Counted from the stretch's first letter, positions 16,172 through 25,735 are shown. The stretch: DNA of 64,000 nucleotides from an uncultured Oscillospiraceae bacterium (GCA_947632175.1 CANROC010000001.1:1-64000), one strand, 5' to 3'. A program made the numbers and translations. The notes: generated from the sequence alone by a model not told the origin.

Positions 16172-16969
16172 TCACCCCTTTAAAACCTCATGGGACTCGC
16201 GCACCACAGCGGCGATGTCCGCCTTATTGTCGCAGGGGGCGCTCACCAGGTGCCCCAGGTACTCGATGTTCCCCTCCGGCCCCCGGATGGGCGACCAGGT
16301 GACGTTCTCCACGAAAAAGCCGGCGCTCTCGGAGTTCACAAGGAACCGCTCCAGCACCTCCAGGTGCGTCTCCGGCTCCCGGACCACGCCCTTCTTGCCC
16401 ACCTTGTCGCGCCCGGCCTCAAACTGGGGCTTGACGAGGCAGAAGACCTCCCCGTCAGCCGTCAGGACGCCCCGCACGGCGGGGAGGATGAGGGAGAGGG
16501 ATATAAAGCTCACGTCCACGGTAGCAAGGCTCGGCCGCTCCGGGAACATATCCGGCGTCAAAAACCGGGCGTTGGTGCGCTCCATGACCACCACCCGCGG
16601 GTCGCTCCGCAGGCTCCAGGCCAGTTGCCCGTAGCCCACGTCCACGGCGTAGACCTTTGCGGCGCCCCGCTTAAGCATAAGGTCGGTAAACCCGCCGGTG
16701 GAGGCGCCGCAATCGAGGCACACACGCCCCTCAGGACTGCCGCCGAAGACATCCAGCGCCCGCTCCAGCTTCAGCCCGCCCCGGGAGACGTATTTAAGGC
16801 CGCTCCCCCGGACCTCCACGTTGTCCTCCTCGGCGTAGGCGCTGCCGGGTTTGTCCGCGCGCTGTCCGTTGACGAAGACCTCCCCGGCCATGATGAGCGC
16901 CCGGGCCTTCTCCCGGGTCTCGGCCAAACCCCGCTCCGTCAGCAAGACGTCAAGCCTTGTCTTCGCCAC
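16172..16969 (-). CDS. tlyA: TlyA family rRNA 2'-O-methyltransferase / hemolysin-like protein
   Basis: The 265 residues have an N-terminal S4 RNA-binding domain (RLDVLLTERGLAETREKARA) followed by a FtsJ-like SAM methyltransferase domain with CLDCGASTGGFTDLML. The family methylates ribosomal RNA (16S C1409 and 23S C1920 in Mycobacterium). The start is GTG with GGAGG eight bases upstream. It lies 20 nt inside the 3' end of dxs, in another frame. Confidence 0.92.
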   Translation of the reverse strand: MAKTRLDVLLTERGLAETREKARALIMAGEVFVNGQRADKPGSAYAEEDNVEVRGSGLKYVSRGGLKLERALDVFGGSPEGRVCLDCGASTGGFTDLMLKRGAAKVYAVDVGYGQLAWSLRSDPRVVVMERTNARFLTPDMFPERPSLATVDVSFISLSLILPAVRGVLTADGEVFCLVKPQFEAGRDKVGKKGVVREPETHLEVLERFLVNSESAGFFVENVTWSPIRGPEGNIEYLGHLVSAPCDNKADIAAVVRESHEVLKG

Positions 16970-18824
16970 GGTCGTCGCCTCCCTTCAGCGCGTCCAGTAT
17001 GGCCGCGGCCAGGCTCTCATAGTCCAGGCCGCAAAGGCGCCTCAGCTCCTCCTGGGTCCCCTGGGGGAGGAAGGCGTCGCCCAGATTTTTCAAGATCAGC
17101 GTCTTCACGGGGATCCCCGCCGCCGCCAGATGCGCGGCGATCTGCTCTCCGATGCCGCCGGTCCGGACGGACTCCTCCGCCACCAGAAGCCGGCCGGTCT
17201 TTCGGACGGATGCCTCGATGGGCCCGAAGTCCAGGGGCTTTAAGCGCCCCAGCTTCAAAAGGTCTATCCGGACGCCCTCCCGCCGGAGGATCACCGAGGC
17301 GCCGATGGCGGCGGTGACGGTGATGCCGTAGGTCACCAGAGTGAAGTCGTCGCCGTGGCGCACGAGGAACGAAGCCTCCGCTCCGCCCACGTTCCAGCAC
17401 CCCTCCGGGCCCTTGGGGTAGCGGACGGCCACGGGGCCGGTCTCCTCCCTCACCGCGTAGTCCAGCATGTCCCGCAGCTCCGGGAAGCCCGCCGGGGACC
17501 AGACGGTCATGTTGGGGATGGAGGTGAGGTAGCTCACGTCCATGCTCCCCTGGTGGGTCTCCCCGTCCTCGCCGGAGATGCCCGCCCGGTCCACGCACAG
17601 GACCACGTGCTCCCCGCCCAGGGCGATATCCTGGAGGAGCATGTCGTAGCTCCTCTGCAAAAAGGTGGAGTAGACGGCGAAGACCGGGACAAGGCCCTGG
17701 TGAGCCATGCCCCCCGCCATGGCGGCGGCGTGGCCCTCGCAAATGCCCACGTCGAAAAAGCGGTCGGGGTATTTTTTGGCAAACTCCGCAAGGCCGGTGC
17801 CCGAGGGCATGGCGGCGGTGATGGCGCAAAGGCGCTCGTTCTCCCCGGCCAGCCTCACAAGCTCCCGGCCAAAGACGTTGGAAAAGCTCTCCCCGCTCTT
17901 CGGGATGAGGCCGGTGGCGGCGTCGAAGGGCGGGACGCCGTGGAAGGCGTCGGGGTTGGCCTCGGCGTAGGGGTAGCCCTTGCCCTTTTGGGTGATGACG
18001 TGGACCAGCACCGGCTCCCGGGCCTCCCGGGCCACCTTCAGGGCCTGTATGAGGGACTTGAGGTTGTGGCCGTCCACGGGGCCGAGGTAGGCGAAGCCCA
18101 TGTTCTCAAACATGGAGCAGGGGAAAATGGCCTCCTTGATGGTCTTTTTCACCTTGTGGGCCATTTTGTAGACCCACCTGCCGCCGGGGACGCGGCGCGT
18201 GAGCCACCGGAAGCCGTTTTTGAAGGCGATGTAGCCGTGCTTCAGGCGCAGGCGGGAGAGATAGCGGGCCATGGCCCCCACGTTTTTGGTGATGGACATG
18301 CCGTTGTCGTTGAGGATGACGATCATGGGCTCCTCGGAGGCCCCGGCGTCGCACAGCGCCTCGTAGCTGAGCCCGCCGGTGAGGGCCCCGTCGCCGACGA
18401 CGGCGATGACGGCGTAGTCCTCCCCCAAAAGCGTCCGCGCCCGGGCCATGCCCAGGGCGGTGGAGATGGCGGAGGAGGCGTGGCCGGCCACGAAGGCGTC
18501 GTCCGCGGACTCCCCCGGCTTGGGAAAGCCGGCGACGCCGCCCAGAGTGCGCAGGGAACCGAAGGCCTCCCGGCGGCCCGTCAGGATCTTATGGATGTAG
18601 CACTGGTGCCCCACGTCGAAGAGGAGCCTGTCGCGCTTTGTGTTGAAGACCCGGTGGATGGCGACGGTGAGCTCCACCACGCCCAGGTTGGAGCTTAAAT
18701 GCCCCCCGGTGCGGGCCACCGAATCCACGACGAAACGGCGAAGCTCTTCGCACAGCGGCGCGAGCTCCGCCTCGTCGAGATGGCGCACGTCCTCCCCGGA
18801 GGTGATCTTATCGAGTATGTCCAC
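16950..18824 (-). CDS. dxs: 1-Deoxy-D-xylulose-5-phosphate synthase
   Basis: DXS condenses pyruvate and glyceraldehyde-3-phosphate in the first step of the MEP isoprenoid pathway and uses thiamine diphosphate. The 624 residues include FDVGHQCYIHKILTGR, the thiamine motif VVGDGALTGG ending in LNDNGMSI, and GETHQGSMDVSYL in the pyrimidine-binding domain. The start codon is GTG at 18,824 with GGGAGG five bases upstream. It starts 12 bp after oapA. Confidence 0.96.
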   Translation of the reverse strand: MDILDKITSGEDVRHLDEAELAPLCEELRRFVVDSVARTGGHLSSNLGVVELTVAIHRVFNTKRDRLLFDVGHQCYIHKILTGRREAFGSLRTLGGVAGFPKPGESADDAFVAGHASSAISTALGMARARTLLGEDYAVIAVVGDGALTGGLSYEALCDAGASEEPMIVILNDNGMSITKNVGAMARYLSRLRLKHGYIAFKNGFRWLTRRVPGGRWVYKMAHKVKKTIKEAIFPCSMFENMGFAYLGPVDGHNLKSLIQALKVAREAREPVLVHVITQKGKGYPYAEANPDAFHGVPPFDAATGLIPKSGESFSNVFGRELVRLAGENERLCAITAAMPSGTGLAEFAKKYPDRFFDVGICEGHAAAMAGGMAHQGLVPVFAVYSTFLQRSYDMLLQDIALGGEHVVLCVDRAGISGEDGETHQGSMDVSYLTSIPNMTVWSPAGFPELRDMLDYAVREETGPVAVRYPKGPEGCWNVGGAEASFLVRHGDDFTLVTYGITVTAAIGASVILRREGVRIDLLKLGRLKPLDFGPIEASVRKTGRLLVAEESVRTGGIGEQIAAHLAAAGIPVKTLILKNLGDAFLPQGTQEELRRLCGLDYESLAAAILDALKGGDDRGEDKA

Positions 18825-18836
18825 GGCGGCCTCCCG

Positions 18837-19373
18837 TCATTTCTTTTTCCGGTGGGGCAGAAGCGCCATGAGCTTGCCCACCGTGAAGACGATCTGGGTG
18901 TCGTTGTTGATGGCGATGGTCTTGCCCACGGCCTTGCCCCCGATGGTGAGGGCCGAGACGAGGCCCGTGACCATGAGGCTGGTGATCACGCTGCTCCAGC
19001 TCAAATCCGCCGAGAGCTTGGCGGCGATGGCCGCCGCCGTTGAGCCGGAGATGATACCGGAGATGTCCCCCACCACGTCGTTGCAGATGGAGCTGACCCG
19101 CTCGGCCTTCCGCAAAAGCCGCAGGGCCTCCCTGGCGCCCCGCTCCTTGTGGGAGGCCATGGCGTGAAAGGGCGTCTCCACGGCGCATGTCACCGCCACG
19201 CCCACCAGGTCAAAGACGATGCCCAGCGCCACAAAGGCCAGCAGCAGCACGAACGCCACCAGATACCCGGCCCCGTCCATGATCTCCGACGACACAAAGG
19301 AGAACGTCACCGACATCGTCAGCGACACCAGCACGATCTCCACGATCCACTTGATATTCGTTTTCTTTTTCAT
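18837..19373 (-). CDS. oapA: OapA-like membrane protein (OLE RNA-associated)
   Basis: The 178-residue protein has about four hydrophobic segments: WIVEIVLVSLTMSVTF, VAFVLLLAFVALGIVF, a Gly/Ala-rich one near GIISGSTAAAIAA, and VITSLMVTGLVSALTI. Between the second and third lies a basic stretch containing RLLR and then DVVGD, which fit the RxxR and DxxxD motifs I recall for OLE-associated protein A. Homologues are sometimes annotated as CorB-like Mg2+ transporters. It lies directly upstream of dxs and downstream of the candidate OLE RNA, the arrangement described in Bacillus halodurans. The ATG at 19,373 has only a weak ribosome site. Confidence 0.75.
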   Translation of the reverse strand: MKKKTNIKWIVEIVLVSLTMSVTFSFVSSEIMDGAGYLVAFVLLLAFVALGIVFDLVGVAVTCAVETPFHAMASHKERGAREALRLLRKAERVSSICNDVVGDISGIISGSTAAAIAAKLSADLSWSSVITSLMVTGLVSALTIGGKAVGKTIAINNDTQIVFTVGKLMALLPHRKKK

Positions 19374-19441
19374 CCGCACCCCATAAAAATAAATGCCGCA
19401 CCGCGGCAGTGAATCCAAAGAATACCTTATTCCCCCAACAA

Positions 19442-19487
19442 TCGAGCATTTTTTCCGGCGGCATGTACGTCGGAAAAAATACCTTTT
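19442..19487 (-). repeat. TTTTTTCCG/CGGAAAAAA modular repeat, copy 2
   Basis: The 46-bp core matches copy 1 at 5607-5652 almost exactly. Beyond it, hairpins such as AAATCACGA/TCGTGATTT (about 19,494-19,528) and GGCGGGAGCC/GGCTTCCGCC occupy the space up to the OLE candidate. The GGGGAACGTGC end is not recognisable in this copy. Confidence 0.65.
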
Positions 19488-19619
19488 TTATACAAATCAC
19501 GAGCCCAGCGCAGCGGGTCGTGATTTGAGAGGAGGAGCGAAGTCAGCGTGTGAGGCGTGCGGCGGGAGCCTTTGGCTTCCGCCGCGCGCCGAGGAACGCG
19601 ACTTCCGCGACGACGATGG

Positions 19620-20268
19620 CGGCGGCGAACAGGATAAATCTTGCGGCTTAAGGTCGGGTAGGCTTTCCCCCGGCGCTGCCCTCCGTTGCCGTGAGGGCGG
19701 TTTCCCATTGAAGCGCCGTTCCGGCTGTCGCCGAGCCGGTCACCCGATCGCCACTGAGGCCGCACTGCAATCCCCTGTTCGCCCGCGTGGACAGCCTAGA
19801 TGTTTTCCATGGCGAAGCAAGACGTCTCTTTAGCCTCTTTTGCAGAGCATATTTCAAGGGGATATCGCCCGCCGCCCTGGCCGGGGCGGCAAGCGCGTAG
19901 CTCCCCTATCCGCATGGTCCACTCAAGGCAGGCTACTCTGCACACAGCACAGGTTGAGTCCAAGAGGTCTCTACCAGTCAGTCGCACCGCAATACAGGTT
20001 TAAACCCCGGGACGTAATCAGGTCGCTGACCCCAAGGGGGAGTACGCCTGACCACGAAGCCGGGTCTCCACACCAGCAGGGTCGTGGCCGCCATGCCATT
20101 GACAGTCGCCCTACTGATGCAGGCCGAAAAAATTTTCCGCCTCCCTCCAGCATCCACCCGGAACTGGGCGTTCCAAGCAAACACAAGAGGCTTCAACGAT
20201 GTGCCCTTCAAAGGATTTTTAGGCCCTTCTTAGGAGACGTAAACTCCGACTAGGATACTGCGCCGCCA
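19620..20268 (-). ncRNA. ole: Candidate OLE RNA (ornate, large, extremophilic)
   Basis: A stretch of about 650 nt without a credible reading frame is transcribed from a strong minus-strand promoter (20,274-20,302). It is rich in potential stems, for example GCCGCCC/GGGCGGC at about 19,870-19,890 and CCCCAAG/CTTGGGG at about 20,029-20,040. It ends near a TTAAGCCGCAAGATTTATCC segment. The next genes are oapA and dxs, then tlyA, nadK, argR and recN. OLE RNAs are about 600 nt, lie upstream of oapA near dxs/recN, and act with OapA at the membrane. Identity rests on size, synteny and promoter; the 3' end is approximate. Confidence 0.75.
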
Positions 20269-20273
20269 GTTTC

Positions 20274-20302
20274 ATTATACAGGATAGGGGCCGGTTTTGC
20301 AA
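20274..20302 (-). promoter_or_regulatory. Sigma-A promoter of the OLE candidate
   Basis: On the minus strand TTGCAA (20,302-20,297) and TATAAT (20,279-20,274) with 17-bp spacing, just after the pepF stop codon. Confidence 0.8.
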
Positions 20303-20316
20303 GAGGAAAATGCGTC

Positions 20317-22035
20317 TCACCGGATGCCCGTGAGGTCGTAGTCCTCCAAAAAGCGGGCGGCCTTTTCGCACACGCCCCGGAGGGTCGCGCCGTCAAAGGG
20401 GCTCTCGAGGCCGGCGTTTTGGAGAAGCTTGGTGAAGACGTCGCCGCCGCCCTGGCGGGTATAGGCCATGTAGCGCTCCCAGGCGGCCTTGCGGTCCTCC
20501 TGCAGGAGCGCCCAGAACTCCAGGGACACGGTCTGGGCCAGGCAGTAGTCGATGTAGTAGAAGGGGCTCTCATAGATGTGGCTCTGGCGCTGCCAGCCCT
20601 CCCCCTCGGCGTAGAAAGGAATGTCCCCGTCGAGGCTGAGCCATGGCTGATAAAGGCCGATGAGGCGCTTCCACGTCTCGTGGCGCTGACGGGGCGTCAT
20701 CTCCGGATGCTCGTAGACCTCGTGCTGGAAGTGGTCCACCATGGTGCCGTAGGGGATGAAGGTGACGGCCTCGGCCAGGTGCGCGTAACGGAACTTCCGG
20801 GCGTCCTCGCCGAAGAAGTCCTCCGCCCAGGGCCAGGCCATGAACTCCATGGACATGGAGTGGACCTCGCACCCCTCCATAGAGGGCCAGGCAAGGCTTG
20901 CGGGCACCCGGTCCCGGTTCATCCAGTAGGCGAAGGCGTGGCCGGCCTCGTGAGTGACCACGGTGACGTCGCCCTCGGTGCCGTTGAAGTTGGCGAAGAT
21001 AAAGGGGACCTTATATTCCCCCAGATCCGTGCAGTAGCCGCCGCCGGACTTGCCCTCGGTGGAGAGCACGTCCATGAGCTCCCGGTCCAGCATGGTGTCG
21101 AAAAATTCCTTCGTCTCCGGGGAGAGCTCAGAGTAGAACTTCCTCCCGGCGGCCAGGATATCCTCCGCCGTGCCCTGGGGCCGGGGGTTGCCGGAGCGGA
21201 AGCTGAGGGCCTCGTCGGCGTAGCTCAGGGGGTAGGGCCGGCCGATGCGCCGCGCCTGACGGCGGCAGACGGCGTCCGCCACGGGGACCAGGTACTTCTG
21301 CACCGCTTCGCGGAAGCGCTCCACGTCCGCCTTATCGTAGCAGTTGCGGCCCATGCGGTCGTAGCCCAGGGGGATGTAGTTTTCATAGCCCAGATTTTTG
21401 CCCATCTGGTCCCGGAGATGGACCAGCTCGTCGTAGATGCGGTCCAGGTCGGCCTGGTGGTCCTTGAACCACTGTCCCTGGGCCTTCCAAGCGGCCAGCC
21501 TCCGGGCGTCGTCCGGGTCGGTCTTAAAGGGCGTCATCTGGGAGTGGGTGTAGGTCTTGCCCTCAAACTCGATCTGCGCCGAGGCGAGAAGCTTTGAATA
21601 CTCGGTGGTCAGCTCGTTCTCCCGCTTCATGAGGGGGACGTTCTTCGGGGAGAAGGTGCGCAGGGCGATCTCGGTATTGAGGAACATGAGCCGCCCAAAC
21701 TCCGCCTCGAATTGGGGCCGGAAAGGGGACTCCAGAAGCGCCAGATTCCACTGCTGGCCAAGCTCCGCAAGCTCCGGCCAGGCCCCGTCCCAAAAGGCCA
21801 CCTCGCCGTCGTAAAACGCGTCCCGGGTGTCGATGTCGTGGCGGATGTTGGCGATGGTGGACTGAGTGCCCGCCCGCCGTTCCTCCTCCTCGGCGGAGAG
21901 GAACGCCGCCCGGGCCTCCTCGTAGGTCTTCGCCTCCCGAAGGCGGCGGATGTGGTCCCGGTAGAGGTCCTTCAGACCCTCCAGATCCGGGCGCTCGTAG
22001 GGCATATCGTGGAATTTCAGGGTATTGTCGGGCAT
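20317..22035 (-). CDS. M3 family oligoendopeptidase
   Basis: The 572-residue protein is a zinc metallopeptidase of the PepF/oligoendopeptidase F group that degrades short peptides in the cytoplasm. The HEAGHAFAYW segment supplies the HExxH zinc site, and EGCEVHSMSMEF carries the third ligand. Other family stretches are TDLGEYKVPFIFANFNG and HIYESPFYYIDYCLAQ. The frame runs far upstream in aspS; the ATG at 22,035, two bases after the aspS stop, has AAGGAGG at the end of aspS as ribosome site and gives a normal N terminus. It is the last gene of a hisS-aspS-pepF series. Confidence 0.92.
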   Translation of the reverse strand: MPDNTLKFHDMPYERPDLEGLKDLYRDHIRRLREAKTYEEARAAFLSAEEEERRAGTQSTIANIRHDIDTRDAFYDGEVAFWDGAWPELAELGQQWNLALLESPFRPQFEAEFGRLMFLNTEIALRTFSPKNVPLMKRENELTTEYSKLLASAQIEFEGKTYTHSQMTPFKTDPDDARRLAAWKAQGQWFKDHQADLDRIYDELVHLRDQMGKNLGYENYIPLGYDRMGRNCYDKADVERFREAVQKYLVPVADAVCRRQARRIGRPYPLSYADEALSFRSGNPRPQGTAEDILAAGRKFYSELSPETKEFFDTMLDRELMDVLSTEGKSGGGYCTDLGEYKVPFIFANFNGTEGDVTVVTHEAGHAFAYWMNRDRVPASLAWPSMEGCEVHSMSMEFMAWPWAEDFFGEDARKFRYAHLAEAVTFIPYGTMVDHFQHEVYEHPEMTPRQRHETWKRLIGLYQPWLSLDGDIPFYAEGEGWQRQSHIYESPFYYIDYCLAQTVSLEFWALLQEDRKAAWERYMAYTRQGGGDVFTKLLQNAGLESPFDGATLRGVCEKAARFLEDYDLTGIR

Positions 22036-22037
22036 TC

Positions 22038-23813
22038 TTACTCCTCCTTGGCCGTGACGGCGATGCTCAGCTCCTTGAGCTGCTGTTCGGTGACCTCCCC
22101 CGGCGCGCCCATCATCACGTCCTGGGCGGACTTGTTCATGGGGAAGGCGATGACCTCGCGGATGAGCTCCTCGCCGGTGAGGAGCATGATGATCCGGTCC
22201 ACGCCGGGGGCCGCGCCGGCGTGGGGGGGCGCTCCGTAGCAGAAGGCGTTGTACATGGCGGGGAACTTCTTCTTCACGTCCTCCTCGCCCAGGCGCACCA
22301 GCTTGAACGCCTCCACCATGATCTCCGGGTCGTGGTTGCGCACCGCGCCGGAGGCGGATTCGTAGCCGTTGATCACCAGGTCGTACTGGTTGGCGGTGAT
22401 GGTGAGTGGGTCGAGCTCCCCCGCGGCGGCCTTTTGCAGGACCTCCAGCCCGCCGCTGGGCATGGAGAAGGGGTTGTGGCAAAATTCCAGCTCCCCGCTC
22501 TCCTCCCCGATCTCGTACATGGGGAAGTCCACGATCCAGCAAAAGGCGTACTGCTCGCGGTCCATATGCTCCGGGCACAGCGCGCCGAGCTTGACGCGCA
22601 TGACCCCGGCGGTCTTTTGGGCGGCGCTGAGCTTCCCGGCGGCGAGGCCCACGAAGCACCCTGGCTTGAGGCCCAAGGCGGCGACGACCTCCTCCTTCAG
22701 GGGCTCCACGAATTTGGCGATGCCGCCCACCAGGGCGCCCGTCTCGTCCATCCGGAACCAGTAGGGCTTCTGGCCGGCCTGGACCTCGGTGTCGGCGCAG
22801 AGCTTGTCGATCTGCTTGCGGGTAGCGGTGAAGTCCGTGACCACGATGGCCTTGACGGTCTGATTTTCAAAGGGCCCGAAGCCGATGCCGGAGAGGAGCG
22901 CGGTGGCGTCCACGATCTCCAGGTCGATGCGCAGGTCCGGCTTGTCGGTGCCGTATTTCTCCAGGGCGTCCAGATATTTGATGTGCCGGAAAGGCGCCTG
23001 GGAGACGCGGCTGTATTTTCCGTATTTTTCAAAGATGGGCACCAGCACCCGCTCCAGGACGGCCAGCACGTCCTCCTGGGAGGCGAAGGCCATCTCCATG
23101 TCCAGCTGGTAAAACTCCCCCGGCGAGCGGTCGCCCCGGGCGTCCTCGTCCCGGAAGCAGGGGGCGATCTGGAAGTACCGGTCGAAGCTGGAGGTCATCA
23201 GCAGCTGCTTGAACTGCTGGGGGGCCTGGGGCAGGGCGTAGAACTTCCCCGGATGCTTGCGGGAGGGCACCAGATAGTCCCGGGCCCCCTCGGGAGACGA
23301 GGCGGTGAGGATGGGAGTGGCGATCTCCAAAAAGCCCTCGTCGATCATGGCCGAGCGCAGGGCGGCCACCACCTTGGAGCGCAGGACGATGTTCTTCTTC
23401 ACCTCGGGGTTTCTAAGGTCGAGATACCGGTACTTGAGGCGGATGGACTCGTCGGCCTCCCTGGAGCGGCTTATCTGGAAAGGCAGCTCGTTATACCGGC
23501 ACCGGCCCAGGAGCTCGATGGAGGCGGGGACCACCTCGATGTCGCCGGTGGGGAGGTTGGGGTTCTTGCTGCTGCGCTCCCGGACCACGCCGTTGACGGC
23601 GACGGTGGATTCCTTGTTGATCGTCCTGACCTGGGCCAAAAGCGCCTCGTCCTCCACCACGATCTGCGTGGTGCCGTAGAAGTCCCGGAGGACGAGGAAG
23701 GCCAAGCTCGCGCTGACGGCGCGGACATTCTCCAGCCACCCGCAAAGGCGCACGGTCTTGCCGGCGTCGGAAAGCCGCAGCTCCCCGCAGGTGTGGGTAC
23801 GTGATTGAACCAT
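22038..23813 (-). CDS. aspS: Aspartyl-tRNA synthetase
   Basis: The 591-residue enzyme charges tRNA-Asp. It has the N-terminal OB anticodon-binding domain (VRLCGWLENVRA), class II motif 2 (CFRDEDARGDRSPGEFYQLD), the bacterial GAD insertion, and motif 3 near GAAPGVDRIIMLLTG. The ATG at 23,813 gives the family N terminus, with GGAGTG upstream. Upstream neighbours are a small lipoprotein-like gene and hisS; pepF follows after two bases. Confidence 0.96.
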   Translation of the reverse strand: MVQSRTHTCGELRLSDAGKTVRLCGWLENVRAVSASLAFLVLRDFYGTTQIVVEDEALLAQVRTINKESTVAVNGVVRERSSKNPNLPTGDIEVVPASIELLGRCRYNELPFQISRSREADESIRLKYRYLDLRNPEVKKNIVLRSKVVAALRSAMIDEGFLEIATPILTASSPEGARDYLVPSRKHPGKFYALPQAPQQFKQLLMTSSFDRYFQIAPCFRDEDARGDRSPGEFYQLDMEMAFASQEDVLAVLERVLVPIFEKYGKYSRVSQAPFRHIKYLDALEKYGTDKPDLRIDLEIVDATALLSGIGFGPFENQTVKAIVVTDFTATRKQIDKLCADTEVQAGQKPYWFRMDETGALVGGIAKFVEPLKEEVVAALGLKPGCFVGLAAGKLSAAQKTAGVMRVKLGALCPEHMDREQYAFCWIVDFPMYEIGEESGELEFCHNPFSMPSGGLEVLQKAAAGELDPLTITANQYDLVINGYESASGAVRNHDPEIMVEAFKLVRLGEEDVKKKFPAMYNAFCYGAPPHAGAAPGVDRIIMLLTGEELIREVIAFPMNKSAQDVMMGAPGEVTEQQLKELSIAVTAKEE

Positions 23814-23842
23814 GTTGATCACTCCAATTTCTATCTTTTCCC

Positions 23843-24376
23843 TCAAGCGGCAGAGGGTTCGGTTGTCTCGCCGGGCTCCGGTTCCGGCTCGGGAACCGGC
23901 TCGGGGTAGAGGGCCAGGATGGCGTCGTGGACCCGGGCGCACCAGCTTTCCTTATTCTGGGCGGTGACGGCCACGGTGGTATCGCCGGTGAGGCGCAGGT
24001 CCGCCCCCTGGCAGACGGCGGTGAGGGACGCGCCGTTGCCGCCGCACAGGAACGTGACGCTGAAACAGGGATCCCCCACCCGCGCCACGGGGGGTTCCGA
24101 GGAGAAGAGGGAGCCGAAGGTCCGGCCGAAGCCCTTTCCGTCAAAAAAGCCGATGAGCTCCTCAAAGGCCTCGTCCTCCGGTCCCACCGACAGCACCGCG
24201 GCGGCGGAATCCAGGGCGTAGGTCCCGGCGGAGACCCGGATCTCCGTCACCGCCTCGAAGCTGAACACCCCGGCGGCGTAGTTTTCCGGGGCCATGGGCC
24301 GCAGGAGGATGAGCCCAACCGCCAACAGGGCGGCCACCAGAATGGCGGCGATGATCGCCGCGTGCCGGCCGCTCAC
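23843..24376 (-). CDS. Membrane-anchored protein with Pro-Glu tail, unknown function
   Basis: The 177-residue protein starts with a hydrophobic helix (AAIIAAILVAALLAVGLILL), which is a signal anchor, followed by an outer domain and a C-terminal tail of PEPEPEP repeats. I recognise no family. The start is GTG at 24,376 with AAGGAG six bases upstream. It lies 3 bp after the hisS stop and 29 bp before aspS, so it is translated with the two synthetases, though its export signal suggests an unrelated role. Confidence 0.65.
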   Translation of the reverse strand: MSGRHAAIIAAILVAALLAVGLILLRPMAPENYAAGVFSFEAVTEIRVSAGTYALDSAAAVLSVGPEDEAFEELIGFFDGKGFGRTFGSLFSSEPPVARVGDPCFSVTFLCGGNGASLTAVCQGADLRLTGDTTVAVTAQNKESWCARVHDAILALYPEPVPEPEPEPGETTEPSAA

Positions 24377-24379
24377 CGG

Positions 24380-25735
24380 TCACTCCTTCACGGGCGCGAT
24401 GCCCTCGCGTCCGGACAGCACGGCGGAGAGGACACCGGCGGCCTCCCCCAGGGGCAGGCGCTTTTGCTCGCCGGTGGCCATGTCCTTGACGCTGACCTCA
24501 CCGGCGGCGATCTCGTCCTCGCCGAGAATGGCCACGAAGGGCACGCCCAGGCGGTTGGCGTAGGTCATCTTCGCCTTGAATTTCCGCTTTTCCCCGTAAA
24601 GCTGGGCCCGGACGCCGCTCATACGCAGGAGCGTGGCGAAAGCGACGGCCGGCCCGGGGTCGTCGGTCATGGGCAAAATCAGCACATCCGCCGGGGCGGT
24701 GGGGACCTCGTCGGAGAGGAGCCCCACGTCGTCCAGGATGAAGAAGAGCCGCGTGAGGCCGATGGAGATGCCCACGCCGGGGAGCTTTTTATCGGTGTAG
24801 TACCCCGCCAGGTCGTCGTACCGCCCGCCGGAGCAGACGGAGCCCACCTCCGGGTGGTCGGTCAAAAACGTCTCGTACACCGTGCCGGTGTAATAGTCAA
24901 GCCCCCGGGCGATGGTGAGGTCCAGGGCGAAGTGGCTCTCCGGCACGCCGAAGGCCGCGAGGCATCCGGCCACGGTCCCCAGCTCCTCCAGGCCACGGTC
25001 AAACGTCTCATTTTGCCCCCGGTACGCCTCCAGAGCCGTGAGGACCTGGGCGTTGGAGCCCTTGACGGACATGAACGCCAAAATCTTCTCCGCGTCCTCC
25101 GGGGCGATGGCAAGGTCGTCTACGAGGACGGCCCGGACCTTCTCCGGGCCTATTTTCTCCAGCTTGTCCACCGCGCGCATGATGTCCCCGGCGCGATCCC
25201 CCAGGCCCAGCATGTCGTAAAAGCCCGTGAGGAGCTTGCGGTTGTTGACGCGGATGACGAAGCGCGTCAGCCCCAGCTCGGTAAAGAGCCGGTAGATGAC
25301 GGAGGGGATCTCCGCCTCGTTCATGATGTCCAGCTCCCCGTCGCCGATGACGTCGATGTCCGCCTGGTAAAACTCCCGGAACCGGCCCCTCTGGGCCCGC
25401 TCCCCCCGGTAGACCTTGCCGATCTGATACCGGCGGAAAGGGAACGTGAGGTCGGCGTAGTGCAGCGCCACGTACTTGGCCAGCGGCACGGTGAGGTCGA
25501 AGCGAAGCGCCAGGTCATTGTCGCCCTTCTGGAAGCGGTAGATCTGCTTCTCCGTCTCGCCGCCGCCCTTGGCCAGAAGGACGTCGCTGGCCTCCAAAAG
25601 CGGCGTATCCAGGGGCGTGAAGCCGTAAAGGGCATACACCCGCCGGACCGTCTCCAGGATGCGCTCCATCAGCGCCTGCCGCGCCGGCAAAAGCTCCATA
25701 AAGCCCGACAGCGTGTGCGGTTTGATGCGTTCCAT
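24380..25735 (-). CDS. hisS: Histidyl-tRNA synthetase
   Basis: The 451 residues include class II motif 2 (QIGKVYRGERAQRGRFREFYQ), the histidine-binding LTIARGLDYYTGTVYE and CSGGRYDDLAG, and a C-terminal anticodon-binding domain (ADVLILPMTDD onward). The ATG at 25,735 follows AAGGAG. Between it and the mgsA-like gene are two hairpins, GGGCGGC/GCCGCCC and CCCCCGC/GCGGGGG, probably a terminator for upstream transcription. Confidence 0.96.
   Translation of the reverse strand: MERIKPHTLSGFMELLPARQALMERILETVRRVYALYGFTPLDTPLLEASDVLLAKGGGETEKQIYRFQKGDNDLALRFDLTVPLAKYVALHYADLTFPFRRYQIGKVYRGERAQRGRFREFYQADIDVIGDGELDIMNEAEIPSVIYRLFTELGLTRFVIRVNNRKLLTGFYDMLGLGDRAGDIMRAVDKLEKIGPEKVRAVLVDDLAIAPEDAEKILAFMSVKGSNAQVLTALEAYRGQNETFDRGLEELGTVAGCLAAFGVPESHFALDLTIARGLDYYTGTVYETFLTDHPEVGSVCSGGRYDDLAGYYTDKKLPGVGISIGLTRLFFILDDVGLLSDEVPTAPADVLILPMTDDPGPAVAFATLLRMSGVRAQLYGEKRKFKAKMTYANRLGVPFVAILGEDEIAAGEVSVKDMATGEQKRLPLGEAAGVLSAVLSGREGIAPVKE

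Noticed and set aside
19796-20211. Short frames within the gap upstream of oapA
   Set aside because: Several overlapping frames of 60-80 codons without ribosome sites or similarity to each other; structured RNA with a strong promoter explains the region better.
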